The notes beneath the pieces were generated by a model that was not told where the DNA came from, did no database searches, and saw only the letters and a list, made by a program, of their open reading frames with translations. Positions 37,450 through 46,466 of a stretch of 64,000 bases of DNA are shown piece after piece. The translations under genes and the position numbers were made by a program. Location: contig NZ_PNCJ01000008.1 in the NCBI RefSeq assembly GCF_005887115.1, positions 62,001 to 126,000 on the forward strand, written 5' to 3'. The stretch is from Pseudoalteromonas rubra. Lineage in GTDB: Bacteria; Pseudomonadota; Gammaproteobacteria; Enterobacterales; Alteromonadaceae. Position 1 is the stretch's first letter; the number at the start of each line of letters is the position of its first letter.

Positions 37450-39418
37450 ACAAGCGCTGGTCGCGGCCCTTGCCGCCCAGCAACCCTTTGAAGGGGAAGT
37501 GGCCGGCGGTGCCGTGTATTTGCACATCCGCGAATATGTGCCTTATGTAGCAACAGCCGTCCATGCCGGGAGCCGCTTGCGAACCTCCTTGCACGGCAAT
37601 ATGGCGCTGAGTGAGCAGGCCCGTTTTGAAGAGGAAGATCCCCACACCGGCGAACTGATTGATGCCATGCCGATTGTGTTGATAGCCCGAGACTCCCGTT
37701 ACGAGTACGACCTCAACCGTGCCCCGCAGCAGGCCATTTATACTCAGGCGTGGGGCAAAGAAGTCTGGCAACAGCAGCCCGATGGCACCGAGCGCGATCT
37801 CAGTCTGTCTAAACATGCGGCCTACTATCAGGTGCTTAAGCTGGTACTGGATACACTGGAGAAAAAATTCGGAGCCTGTCTGGTGTTCGATATTCACAGC
37901 TACAACTGGCAGGTTCGCCAGTACGACTTTGCGCCCGACTTTAACCTCGGCACTGCTCAGCTTGATGCGCTGCGCTGGCGTCCGGTATTTAATACCCTCA
38001 GGCAACAGCTGTGCCGCAAGAAGTTTCAGGGCGCGCCGCTGAGCTTTGCCGAGAACAGCGTGTTTCAGGGTGACGGCTACCAGGCCACGTTTGTAACCAA
38101 AACATACAAAAACACCCTGATCCTGCCGCTGGAAGTGCGTAAGTTCTTTATGGATGAACTGACCGGGGAGCTCTACCCGCTGGTGTTCGAAAAGCTCAAG
38201 CGCAATCTGCATATTGCCCTGACTCAGACCGCGCGGTTTTTTATTAAACGCTATTGCTCCAAAGCCATGGTGCAGTTTAACCATGTTCAGCAACACATTG
38301 ACCCGGCCATCAAGGCGGTCGATCTGGCGTTGTATAAGCTGGCCCGTAACCTGGACACCCTGCATTATGTCAACCCGACGAACATTGCTCAGGAAAAGCG
38401 TCGCTTCTTTAACAAAAGCCATTATCGACCCCAGTTTAAGTACCGCCCGCTGCGCATGGATCCCTATGAATTTAAAGAGCAGCTCTATCGCTTGCCCGTG
38501 GCGGATATCGGCGATCCGCTGATCAAAGACATTTATCGCAAGCTGATTGATAACTTTGCCACCAAAATTGATGTGATCACTCAGGTCGGCAAAGAGCAGT
38601 TCTTGTATAACTCGCTGCGTTACTATGGTGAACCGAGTGTCGATGACATCGCCAACGCGCGCTTTATCATTCATGCCACTGAGCCACAGCCGGCGGCCCC
38701 TAAAACCATTAATGCCGAGCAGGCGCTGGGCCGCTTTGAGCAGGCCATTGCACAGATGCAGCTGCCCTGTAAGGTGAGCCTGTCGACTAAGCTGGTGGCC
38801 AAAGCCATGGTGGATAATGGCAAGAAAACCCTGCTAGTCAACAGCACGGCGATGTTCTCTGAACTGGATGTGCGGGCGCTGATTGAGCATGAAATTGGTG
38901 TGCACCTGCTCACGACGCTCAATGCCGAGCAACAGCCGCTACATCTGCTGCGCCTGGGGCTGCCGGGCAATACTTATACCCAGGAAGGCCTAGCGATTTT
39001 CCGTGAGTTCCAGTCAGGGAATATCAACCTGATGCGCCTGAAAACTCTGGCGCTGAGGGTGCTGGCGGTAGATAAAATGGTCAAAGGTGAGCAGTTTTAT
39101 CAGGTGTATGAGTTTTTGCGTGATACCAGTTATCTGGGCAGCGCCGAGGCATTTGGCCTGACGACCCGGGTGTTTCGCGGTGGCGGGTTTACCAAAGACC
39201 ATCTCTATCTGAAAGGCTTCAGAGACGTGGTGAAGCTGTCGCAGCAACGTTCGCTGGATAATCTTTATCTGGGCAAAACCGGGCTGGCACAGCTGGATGC
39301 CATTGACATGCTGGTTGAACGTCAGTTACTGGATAAACCGGCCTACCTGCCGGATTATAGCCGCGATCCGGATCACCCGGATGCTATTCTCAGCTATCTG
39401 ATCAGCTGTATAAAATAA
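37433..39418 (+). CDS. N-formylglutamate amidohydrolase-like / QEGLA (DUF1704) protease fusion
   Basis: Two enzyme domains are fused in 661 residues. The N-terminal ~270 residues resemble N-formylglutamate amidohydrolases, with candidate metal ligands in VHAGSRL (~43), the DSRYEYDLNR segment (~86) and VFDIHSYNW (~152). The C-terminal ~350 residues match the TIGR02421/DUF1704 family: a metallopeptidase-like HEIGVH at ~484 followed by TQEGLAIFREF at ~515. Family members are often labelled flavohemoglobin-expression-modulating, but the activity is unclear. The ATG at 37433 overlaps the ligase gene by 17 nt, so the two are coupled. In some genomes these two domains are separate neighbouring genes; that is from memory of the family. 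Confidence 0.8.
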   Translation: MPMQSEQALVAALAAQQPFEGEVAGGAVYLHIREYVPYVATAVHAGSRLRTSLHGNMALSEQARFEEEDPHTGELIDAMPIVLIARDSRYEYDLNRAPQQAIYTQAWGKEVWQQQPDGTERDLSLSKHAAYYQVLKLVLDTLEKKFGACLVFDIHSYNWQVRQYDFAPDFNLGTAQLDALRWRPVFNTLRQQLCRKKFQGAPLSFAENSVFQGDGYQATFVTKTYKNTLILPLEVRKFFMDELTGELYPLVFEKLKRNLHIALTQTARFFIKRYCSKAMVQFNHVQQHIDPAIKAVDLALYKLARNLDTLHYVNPTNIAQEKRRFFNKSHYRPQFKYRPLRMDPYEFKEQLYRLPVADIGDPLIKDIYRKLIDNFATKIDVITQVGKEQFLYNSLRYYGEPSVDDIANARFIIHATEPQPAAPKTINAEQALGRFEQAIAQMQLPCKVSLSTKLVAKAMVDNGKKTLLVNSTAMFSELDVRALIEHEIGVHLLTTLNAEQQPLHLLRLGLPGNTYTQEGLAIFREFQSGNINLMRLKTLALRVLAVDKMVKGEQFYQVYEFLRDTSYLGSAEAFGLTTRVFRGGGFTKDHLYLKGFRDVVKLSQQRSLDNLYLGKTGLAQLDAIDMLVERQLLDKPAYLPDYSRDPDHPDAILSYLISCIK

Positions 39419-39487
39419 GCCAACGGCTTTTATCTTGTCAGACACGGGGTTACACTGCATACAGTACTCACTGATGCAGGAACCCCG

Positions 39488-40288
39488 ATGCTCACAGCAC
39501 AACAAGTCACCGCTCTGGAAGTGTATCTGGCTCATTTACGCCTGAAGATTGACCCCGCACTGGCACAAAAGTATCCCACCTTTGCGGGCAAACCTTATCC
39601 GCTCGGGCGCTGCAAAGAAGTCCGCAATGCTATCCAGGAGCTGCTCAAAGCAGAGCTGGCAAAAGACCCCGTTGCGGCGCCACTACAACCGCTCAAGGCA
39701 CTGCTAGACAGCGGCCTGACGCTCGAGCCAGTATGGGGCTCGCTGCGCGATGAGTATTTTCAGAATGCGCTGGTGGCCGGCCCCTGGTACCTGGATGCAG
39801 CCAATGATACCGTCAATCCCAATAAACCCCGGGTCGAGATCCGCTTACTCGCAGAATCTGGGTTTGGTGCCATTACCAGCTTTGAGCAGTTCGTTAAAAT
39901 CGCTCGCAGCTACTGGGAAGTCGACGTCTATCGTAATGAGATTTTCCCAGCACTGGCGCCATTTTTGCCTTTGGTGTGTGTGAGCCATACCGGAGTCAGC
40001 TGGTTTGCCGCCGCCAACGACGACATGCTGCTACTGGCACGCGACAGTGCCTTTGAGCTGGTCGAGCGGGTGCTGCCGACTTTGCCTGCACCGCCACCGG
40101 CACTCACCGACAAATGGCACAGCGCCGCAGCCGGTGTTGATATGCCCAGCCAGCTGTTAAAAACGCAAACACGCAGTGCCCAGGCTATGTGCCAGCACTA
40201 CCGCAAGGAGGACAAACACCTGGACATCCTGTTTCGCGATGAAGTAGTGCTTGCCTACCTTAGCCTGCCGGTAAACGTGCAGGTGTAA
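39488..40288 (+). CDS. Hypothetical protein (266 aa)
   Basis: A soluble, mixed alpha/beta-looking protein without a signal peptide or membrane segment. Recognisable landmarks are a basic segment PYPLGRCKEVRNAI (~37-50), WGSLRDEYFQNAL (~83-95) and an aromatic-rich core SYWEVDVYRNEIFP. No known family was identified. It begins about 70 bp after the amidohydrolase/protease gene on the same strand and could be read through from it. Its last 29 bases overlap the convergent MFS gene, an unusual tail-to-tail overlap. Confidence 0.72.
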   Translation: MLTAQQVTALEVYLAHLRLKIDPALAQKYPTFAGKPYPLGRCKEVRNAIQELLKAELAKDPVAAPLQPLKALLDSGLTLEPVWGSLRDEYFQNALVAGPWYLDAANDTVNPNKPRVEIRLLAESGFGAITSFEQFVKIARSYWEVDVYRNEIFPALAPFLPLVCVSHTGVSWFAAANDDMLLLARDSAFELVERVLPTLPAPPPALTDKWHSAAAGVDMPSQLLKTQTRSAQAMCQHYRKEDKHLDILFRDEVVLAYLSLPVNVQV

Positions 40289-41435
40289 CACTGCCTCTGG
40301 ACAGCACAACGGTGGCTATTAAGGCGATCACCACCACTGGCATACTCCACAGATTGAGCGTCTGCCAGCCCACCGTGGCTTCCAGAAATCCAGCGCTCAG
40401 CGAAGATGCCACCACCATGCTGAAGACCAGAAACTCATTGCAGGCTTGTGCCTTGGCACGCTCCTGCGGCGCATACGTCTGACTCACCAATTGCGTTGCA
40501 CTGATGAACATAAAATTCCAGCCCACGCCAAGGGCAAATAAGGCCAGTAAAAAATGCCAGTGGCTCACGCCCAGCAGGTTAATACCAGCGCTAGCCAGAT
40601 ACAGCACACAACCCAACAGGATCATGACGCGTGCCCCAAAGCGCTCAATCAGCTTACCGGTGAAAAACGACGGCAGGAACATACCCAGCACATGCCATTC
40701 AATGACCAGCGCGGAGTCCGCCAGATCAAATCCATGGCGATGCATGGCCAGCGGCGTTGCTGTCATCAGAAAGTTCATCACGGAATAGCTGATCATGGCC
40801 ACCAGCACCGCCAGCTGAAACTGCTTCTGTGCCACGATCTCTTTCAGGGTCCGGGCGGGTGCATCAGTGGTATGTGGATCCACTTCCGTAAAGCGTACGC
40901 CCTGTAACAGCAGTAAGGCGACAACATACAAGCCGCTGAGCGCAACAAAAGAGTTGGCATAATTAAGCGCCGGATACACCTCATTGACCCAGACGGCCAG
41001 GTTCGGTCCCAAAATCGCTGCCACCACACCACTGGCCATAATGGTCGAGATGGCCGTAGCGGGCTTGTCACTGGCCTCTATGGCCGCAAATCGATACAAG
41101 GTGGCAAAACCAATACCGATACCGATTAAAGTGGTCGCCACACAAAACAGCGCAAAATCACTTTCTCTGAGCGCCCAGACACCCAGTAAGGTGCCGCTGA
41201 TACCGACCAGATTACCCAGTGAGAAGCCCAGTCTGCGACCGGTTTTAGCCATGATCAGCGAGGCCGGAATCGTCGCCATCAACAGCCCTGCCATCTGCAT
41301 AGCCACAGGCAAAGTGGTCAGCGCCGCTGACGGACTGAGCAGCTGCCCTACCAGCGCAGAGATAGTCACCAGCAGAATATTTCCAGTGGTGATCAGGCCC
41401 TGACAGCAGGCCAGCAGCAAAACATTTTTATTCAA
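40260..41435 (-). CDS. MFS transporter (391 aa)
   Basis: Twelve hydrophobic segments spread over the whole length, split into two halves by a polar loop (~195-210, EVDPHTTDAPARTLKEI), identify a major facilitator superfamily carrier. The loop after the second span has the MFS signature form MAKTGRRLG (~62-70). The equivalent loop in the second half, GKLIERFGARV, is also present. Substrate cannot be deduced; drug/sugar efflux-type carriers of this length are common. The gene ends inside the 3' end of the convergent hypothetical gene. Confidence 0.85.
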   Translation of the reverse strand: MNKNVLLLACCQGLITTGNILLVTISALVGQLLSPSAALTTLPVAMQMAGLLMATIPASLIMAKTGRRLGFSLGNLVGISGTLLGVWALRESDFALFCVATTLIGIGIGFATLYRFAAIEASDKPATAISTIMASGVVAAILGPNLAVWVNEVYPALNYANSFVALSGLYVVALLLLQGVRFTEVDPHTTDAPARTLKEIVAQKQFQLAVLVAMISYSVMNFLMTATPLAMHRHGFDLADSALVIEWHVLGMFLPSFFTGKLIERFGARVMILLGCVLYLASAGINLLGVSHWHFLLALFALGVGWNFMFISATQLVSQTYAPQERAKAQACNEFLVFSMVVASSLSAGFLEATVGWQTLNLWSMPVVVIALIATVVLSRGSVTPARLPAG

Positions 41436-41489
41436 TGAGATAGTGCTCCAAAGATCTGAGAAGAGGGCTTGTCGCCCTTATGCGGGTTA

Positions 41490-41747
41490 TCACTCCCACT
41501 CAGGAGGGATAGTTTTACGCTCAGCAGGTGCGCTCACCCGGCATTGATTCGCCTGTTCATAACAACGCTGAATACACCGAGCCTGAAGCGGATCGGCACT
41601 GACGTAATCATCCTGGCAGCGTTGCACGCAGGCTCGCTCATTATGCTCGCATGTTACAACAACGCCGCCAGCCTGCGTTCTGAACTGGCCCTGACAGCCA
41701 GCCAGTAAGCCCATGATTACACCTAACACTAATCCTTTAGCCACCAT
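41490..41747 (-). CDS. Small cysteine-rich lipoprotein (85 aa)
   Basis: A lipoprotein signal (residues 1-17, lipobox LLAGC with Cys18) precedes a short mature domain. Six further cysteines occur in CEHNERACVQRC and ARCIQRCYEQANQC, a paired spacing that suggests disulfides in a small helical hairpin. The C-terminus is basic and proline-containing. It lies 13 nt downstream of yaaA... that is, yaaA ends at 41761 on the same strand but is transcribed toward this gene, so yaaA and this gene may be co-transcribed. No known family was recognised. Confidence 0.72.
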   Translation of the reverse strand: MVAKGLVLGVIMGLLAGCQGQFRTQAGGVVVTCEHNERACVQRCQDDYVSADPLQARCIQRCYEQANQCRVSAPAERKTIPPEWE

Positions 41748-41760
41748 GGTTTACTCCCGC

Positions 41761-42540
41761 TTAGTTTTGCTCAGCGCGCAAAAACACCGGCTCACTGGCT
41801 TTTTGGGTGGCTTCTTCGCTGTAGTAATAACCCGCAACATCAAACGCTTTTAATGCCTCAGGTGACTCGACCTGATTGTCCAGAATATAGCGCGCCATCA
41901 TGCCGCGGGCTTTTTTGGCATAGAAACTAATCACCTTGAACTGACCATTTTTGCAGTCTTTGAACACTGGTGAGATGATCTCGGCCTTGAGTGCCTTTTT
42001 GTCTACCGCTTTAAAGTATTCATTTGATGCCAGGTTGATTAATACCTGACTACCCGCCTCTGCCAGCGCTTCGTTAAGCTTGTCGGCAATGATACGGCCC
42101 CAGAATTCATAAAGATTTTTACCGCGTGGGTTGTCCAGCTTAGTGCCCATCTCAAGGCGATACGCTTGCATCAGATCAAGAGGCTTCAGCACGCCATAAA
42201 GGCCAGACAAAATACGCAAATGCTGCTGTGCATAGTCCAGCGTTGCGTCATCCATACTTGCCGCATCCAGGCCGGTGTACACATCACCATTAAACGCCAG
42301 CACAGCCTGCTTGGCATTATCGGGAGTAAAAGGTTGCGACCAGTCAGCAAAGCGCGCCGCATTCAGACCCGCCAGCTTGTCGCTGATCTTCATCAGCGTG
42401 CCTATCTGTTGTGGTGATAAGTCACGACACACACGGATAAGTTCTTCACTGTGTGTGAGCAGTTCGGGCTGGGTAAAACGCGCGGTATGCGCCGGAGTAT
42501 CATAATCGAGATTTTTTGCCGGAGAAACGAGAGTGATCAT
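41761..42540 (-). CDS. yaaA: Peroxide stress protein YaaA (DUF328)
   Basis: YaaA limits free iron and oxidative DNA damage during peroxide stress in E. coli; the fold binds DNA. The protein starts with the family signature [15 protein letters not shown] and contains [41 protein letters not shown] and the C-terminal [14 protein letters not shown]. Length (259 aa) is normal. It is divergent from talB across ~300 bp; yaaA and talB are also near neighbours in E. coli. Confidence 0.94.
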   Translation of the reverse strand: MITLVSPAKNLDYDTPAHTARFTQPELLTHSEELIRVCRDLSPQQIGTLMKISDKLAGLNAARFADWSQPFTPDNAKQAVLAFNGDVYTGLDAASMDDATLDYAQQHLRILSGLYGVLKPLDLMQAYRLEMGTKLDNPRGKNLYEFWGRIIADKLNEALAEAGSQVLINLASNEYFKAVDKKALKAEIISPVFKDCKNGQFKVISFYAKKARGMMARYILDNQVESPEALKAFDVAGYYYSEEATQKASEPVFLRAEQN

Positions 42541-42839
42541 GGCCTGCCTATTGACTTAATTATTGATAAATGTCAATTTCAACACTATCCCCTGATGAGC
42601 GCAAGCGCAATATTCTTCGGGGATTCGACACTGCTTGCCCAGTTGCTGGCAGACCAGCCTGTTTGCAGTTCGTCACACAGATCCCCGACTGACGAAGTGC
42701 ACCCGCATCGAACATTCGGATTTTCTCGTGAAGCGACCTCGCAAATACGGACATATGACCTATTCACACAGGTCACGGTAATGCAACATAGGAAAAGTAG
42801 ACTTTTTGACACGCTGCTATGAATTGGAATGAGGACAGC

Positions 42840-43790
42840 ATGACTTCAGCATTAGATAGGCTAAAACAGCATTCATCTATCGTCGCCGACACCGGAGATA
42901 TCGAGGCAATCCGTAAACACCAACCGGAAGATGCCACCACTAACCCGTCTCTGCTTTTAAAAGCAGCCGAGATGCCTGCTTATCAGGATTACCTGAAAGC
43001 GGCCTGGGATTACGCCAAAAGTCAGCATGACGACGCGGTACAACAACTGGAACTGGCTTGTGATTACTTTGCCGTACTGATTGGAAAAGAGATTGCCAAT
43101 ATTGTACCTGGCTATATTTCAACCGAAGTCGATGCACGCTTATCGTTTGATACCGAAGCGACCATTGCCAAAGCACAGCAGCTACTGGCGCTCTATGAGC
43201 AGCTGGGTATCAGCAAAGACAAGATTTTAATTAAAATTGCCTCTACCTGGGAAGGCATTAAAGCCGCAGAGGCTCTTGAAAAGCAAGGTGTTAAATGTAA
43301 CCTGACCCTGCTATTCAGTCAGGCGCAGGCCCGTGCATGTGCCGATGCTAACGTGTTCTTGATCTCACCATTTGTTGGCCGTATTCTGGACTGGCACATG
43401 GCCAATGGCCTTGAAAAGCCGACTGATCCACTGCAAGACCCTGGCGTACAATCTGTACGCAGTATTTTTGAATTCTACAAACGTCATGGCTACAACACAG
43501 TGGTGATGGGTGCCAGCTTCCGTAATACCGGCGAGATTATCGCACTAACAGGCTGTGACAAGCTGACTATCAGCCCGGCACTGTTAGAAGAGCTGGGTGA
43601 GCTGCCAGCCACAGAAGATTACCTGCTGGATAGCGAATATGAAGTTGTTGCTAAACCGGCACCTCTGAGCGAAAGCGAATTCCGCTGGTTGCATAACCAG
43701 GATGCCATGGCCACTGAAAAGCTGGCAGAAGGTATTCGCTCATTTGCTGCGGCACAGGAAACCCTGGAAGCGCGCTTCAAAGCACTGTAA
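42840..43790 (+). CDS. talB: Transaldolase
   Basis: TalB transfers a dihydroxyacetone unit between sedoheptulose 7-phosphate and glyceraldehyde 3-phosphate in the non-oxidative pentose phosphate pathway. The Schiff-base lysine is K132 in [24 protein letters not shown] (~31) and [11 protein letters not shown] (~155) are family signatures. ATG 42840 with GAGG upstream gives 316 residues, matching the E. coli enzyme; an in-frame ATG seven codons earlier lacks a good ribosome binding site. The ~300 bp upstream, shared with divergent yaaA, shows no other gene. A terminator follows at 43813. Confidence 0.96.
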   Translation: MTSALDRLKQHSSIVADTGDIEAIRKHQPEDATTNPSLLLKAAEMPAYQDYLKAAWDYAKSQHDDAVQQLELACDYFAVLIGKEIANIVPGYISTEVDARLSFDTEATIAKAQQLLALYEQLGISKDKILIKIASTWEGIKAAEALEKQGVKCNLTLLFSQAQARACADANVFLISPFVGRILDWHMANGLEKPTDPLQDPGVQSVRSIFEFYKRHGYNTVVMGASFRNTGEIIALTGCDKLTISPALLEELGELPATEDYLLDSEYEVVAKPAPLSESEFRWLHNQDAMATEKLAEGIRSFAAAQETLEARFKAL

Positions 43791-43812
43791 CCACAAAACA
43801 TATAATGCGAAT

Positions 43813-43838
43813 AACGCCACCTTGTGTGGCGTTTTTTA
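43813..43838 (+). terminator. Rho-independent terminator after talB
   Basis: An 8-bp stem AACGCCAC (43813-43820) / GTGGCGTT (43826-43833) with a five-base loop runs into a T-tract. Confidence 0.92.
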
Positions 43839-44088
43839 TTTCCGGCGAGTTATCACTCCGCTCAGCAGCTCCCCATCCACCAGCGCTTTGTTTTCCTAAC
43901 TTGCGCATAACTTGAAGCAAATTTGAGCTTCATCAAACTGTCACCTGCTTTTAACCTGACGGACACATTTTTATTTTACTTTTCTCCTGTCTGTGGTATA
44001 CCAGCATTACTTGAAGTGTGTTTTTCATTCAAATTGGGTAATGCGTAAACACAAATCTTTGAGGTTAGTACATCAATAGGAGAAATTC

Positions 44089-44280
44089 ATGGATAGCCTA
44101 GACGATTTTATTTCAACACTAGAAAGTCCTGCACCAAAGAGAAGAACCTCATCTAAAGGCAAAAAAAGAAAGTGGCGCGAAATTGAAGCGCTGAAAGACA
44201 AACAACGCCTGCGTAAGGAACTGGAAGAGCTGGACATATTCGCAGACAGCGTCGATCTGGACGAGCTTGACTTTATCTAA
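44089..44280 (+). CDS. Small DUF3545-like protein (63 aa)
   Basis: A small acidic-ended protein with a strongly basic centre (PKRRTSSKGKKRKWREIEAL) followed by a charged helix (KDKQRLRKELEELD) and an acidic C-terminus. RKWREIEALKDKQRLRKEL is the pattern I associate with the DUF3545 family of marine gammaproteobacteria, known to me only as uncharacterised. AGGAG precedes ATG 44089 and a strong terminator follows directly, so it is probably a genuine single-gene transcript. The basic patch suggests nucleic-acid contact, which is speculation. Confidence 0.8.
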   Translation: MDSLDDFISTLESPAPKRRTSSKGKKRKWREIEALKDKQRLRKELEELDIFADSVDLDELDFI

Positions 44281-44282
44281 CG

Positions 44283-44311
44283 AAAAAGGCGCATTGAGCG
44301 CCTTTTTTTGT
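44283..44311. terminator. Bidirectional terminator between the DUF3545-like gene and ung
   Basis: A 10-bp stem AAAAAGGCGC (44283-44292) / GCGCCTTTTT (44298-44307) with a five-base loop. T-runs follow on both strands, so it can end both the plus-strand transcript and the minus-strand B12/ung operon. Confidence 0.92.
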
Positions 44312-44326
44312 TTTTTAAATCTAAAC

Positions 44327-44986
44327 TCAAACTTGCCAGTTGATGGGCGTTTTGCCCATGCTTTGTAATAGCGTATTGGTTTGCGAGAAGTGCTGACAGC
44401 CAAAAAAACCGCGGTGCGCTGACAGCGGAGATGGGTGGGGTGCGTGCAGCACATGATGACGTTGCTGGTCAATCGCTTTGCCTTTCTTTTGCGCATGCGC
44501 GCCCCATAGCAAGAAGACAACGCCTTCGCTATGTTGGTTAAGCTGCGCTATGACTGCGTCGGTAAAGCGCTCCCAGCCAAGATGCTTGTGAGAGTGTGCC
44601 TGCCCCTGTTCAACCGTCAGTACGGTATTGAGCAGCAGTACGCCTTGTTCTGCCCAGGGCAGCAAATAGCCGTGGTTAGGGATTTGAAAGCCCGGGATAT
44701 CTTGTGCCAGCTCTTTATACATGTTGGCCAGCGACGGCGGCGCCTTGACGCCAGGCAACACAGAGAAACACAGCCCGTGTGCCTGATTAGGCCCGTGGTA
44801 TGGATCTTGTCCCAGGATCACCACTTTGACCTGATCAAAAGCAGTTACCTTGAACGCCTCAAACACCTGCTCCTGAGGTGGGTAAACGGTCACGCCCTGT
44901 GCCCGACGCTCGGCAACATAGTTTAGGGTGTCCTGAAAATACGCTTCTTGTTTTTCGTGCCCGAGCACGTCACTCCAGGTTGTCAT
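44327..44986 (-). CDS. ung: Uracil-DNA glycosylase
   Basis: Ung removes uracil from DNA as the first step of base-excision repair. Family 1 motifs are complete: the water-activating [18 protein letters not shown] (~60-77), [17 protein letters not shown] (~118-134) and the DNA-intercalating [11 protein letters not shown] (~183-193). Length (219 aa) is standard. Its ATG overlaps the btuF stop by 4 nt (ATGA), so ung is the last gene of the B12 transport/assembly operon and is translationally coupled to it. A bidirectional terminator follows. Confidence 0.97.
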   Translation of the reverse strand: MTTWSDVLGHEKQEAYFQDTLNYVAERRAQGVTVYPPQEQVFEAFKVTAFDQVKVVILGQDPYHGPNQAHGLCFSVLPGVKAPPSLANMYKELAQDIPGFQIPNHGYLLPWAEQGVLLLNTVLTVEQGQAHSHKHLGWERFTDAVIAQLNQHSEGVVFLLWGAHAQKKGKAIDQQRHHVLHAPHPSPLSAHRGFFGCQHFSQTNTLLQSMGKTPINWQV

Positions 44987-45867
44987 GCTTGTTTCCCTGT
45001 TATTGTGAGTTTCTGATAATAAGTTCGCGAAGTATCCAGTTTATTACATAATCCGCTCAGCCCTTCAAGCACCCGGCTGGTATATCGGTGCAATAAATCG
45101 GCATTCACTTCTATGTATTGCTGATGTTTGGCTGCCGGAATTTCTGGCCATTTATGCCAGTCAATTTTTGGCTGTGCTTTTTTGGACTTCTCCTGCGGGA
45201 TCACTATCACCTGTGGCTTAGTATGTAGTACGTTTTCGATACTGATCTGCGGATATGCCGTAACGGCATCGGCAAACACGTTACTGGCCCCGCACACCTC
45301 CAGGGTTTGATGGATCCAGGTGGTGCCATTGACCGTCATCATAGGCGCAGGCCATAACTGGTAAAATACAGATACAGGCATAGCTGAGCGATACCGTTCC
45401 TGCAATTTTGTCAGGCCTTGCTCAAAGCGCCGAGCAATCTGCTCAGCGTTTTCTTCCAGTGCTGTTAACTGACCCAACCAGCGCAGAGCATCAGGGATCT
45501 GTTGTAGGTCTCTGGTTTCGCTGTACACCACTTTAACACCAAGCTGTTCAAGCTTATCCAGATCAGTTTGTTGATTACCGCCTTGCCAGGCAATCACCAG
45601 GTCGGGCGACAAAGCCAGCAGCTTCTCCAGTGCAATACCATGATAACCGCCGATACGTGGGATTTGATTCGCCTCAGCCGGATAGTCCGCATACTCCACG
45701 GTGCCGACGATGCGCTCCCCTGCGCCAATGGCATATAAGTTCTCAACAATGTGGGGCGCAAGAGCAACGATCCGTTTGGCAGGCGGCACAGGATTATCAT
45801 CTGCGCTCGCTGAAATTGCAGTCAAAAAGAACACCAGGCTCAGCCAGATGATCAGGACCTTGTTCAT
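44983..45867 (-). CDS. btuF: Periplasmic vitamin B12-binding protein
   Basis: BtuF captures cobalamin in the periplasm and delivers it to BtuCD. A Sec signal peptide (~1-22, [17 protein letters not shown]) is followed by a class III substrate-binding fold: [18 protein letters not shown], then [28 protein letters not shown], a linking helix (~120-145) and a second lobe with [17 protein letters not shown] 45867 overlaps the cobO stop by one base (TGATG); a TTG one codon earlier is possible. The gene sits in the operon that also encodes its cognate transporter. Confidence 0.92.
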   Translation of the reverse strand: MNKVLIIWLSLVFFLTAISASADDNPVPPAKRIVALAPHIVENLYAIGAGERIVGTVEYADYPAEANQIPRIGGYHGIALEKLLALSPDLVIAWQGGNQQTDLDKLEQLGVKVVYSETRDLQQIPDALRWLGQLTALEENAEQIARRFEQGLTKLQERYRSAMPVSVFYQLWPAPMMTVNGTTWIHQTLEVCGASNVFADAVTAYPQISIENVLHTKPQVIVIPQEKSKKAQPKIDWHKWPEIPAAKHQQYIEVNADLLHRYTSRVLEGLSGLCNKLDTSRTYYQKLTITGKQA

Positions 45868-46466
45868 CAAAAGTCGAATCCTTTTTGTGCTTTGATCCCC
45901 GCTTCAAACGCGTGTTTCACATTGCGCACCTCACTGACGGTATCGGCCAGCTCAGTCAGGCGACGATGTGCACCACGGCCGGTGATGATCACCGACTGCA
46001 TCGCAGGGCGATTTTCCAACGCCTCAATCACTTCATCCAAATCAAGATAGTCGTAGCTGACCATATAAGTGAGCTCATCCAGCAGCACCAGGTCGATACT
46101 CTCATCCTGGAGCCACAGCTTTGCCTGCTGCCAGGTAGCCTGTGCCGCCTGGGTATCTGTTTCGCGATTTTGTGTCTCCCAGGTAAAGCCTGTCTTCATA
46201 ACGGCAAACGGCACACCAGCACGTTCCAGCAAGTTGCGCTCGCCACATTCCCACATGCCTTTAATAAACTGCACTACCGCAGCATTCATGCCATGGCCCA
46301 CGCACCTGGCTACGGTGCCGAACCCTGAAGTGGACTTACCTTTGCCATTGCCGGTGATCACCTGCAATATGCCTTTTTCTTCCTGTGCCTGCTCGATTTT
46401 GGCATCGACCTGCTCTTTCACCTTTTGCTGTCTTGCCTTGTGTTTGTCCTGATTGTGTTCGCTCAT
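45867..46466 (-). CDS. cobO: Cob(I)yrinic acid a,c-diamide adenosyltransferase
   Basis: CobO (BtuR/CobA-type) transfers the 5'-deoxyadenosyl group from ATP to cobalt in corrinoids. The N-terminus is a charged helix ([18 protein letters not shown]). The P-loop-like ATP motif [14 protein letters not shown] lies near ~40, then [13 protein letters not shown] (~94) and [15 protein letters not shown] (~127) follow the family pattern. Length (199 aa) is typical. The ATG overlaps the cobQ stop by 4 nt. It converts corrinoids entering through BtuBFCD to the adenosylated form needed by CobQ and CobU. Confidence 0.95.
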   Translation of the reverse strand: MSEHNQDKHKARQQKVKEQVDAKIEQAQEEKGILQVITGNGKGKSTSGFGTVARCVGHGMNAAVVQFIKGMWECGERNLLERAGVPFAVMKTGFTWETQNRETDTQAAQATWQQAKLWLQDESIDLVLLDELTYMVSYDYLDLDEVIEALENRPAMQSVIITGRGAHRRLTELADTVSEVRNVKHAFEAGIKAQKGFDF

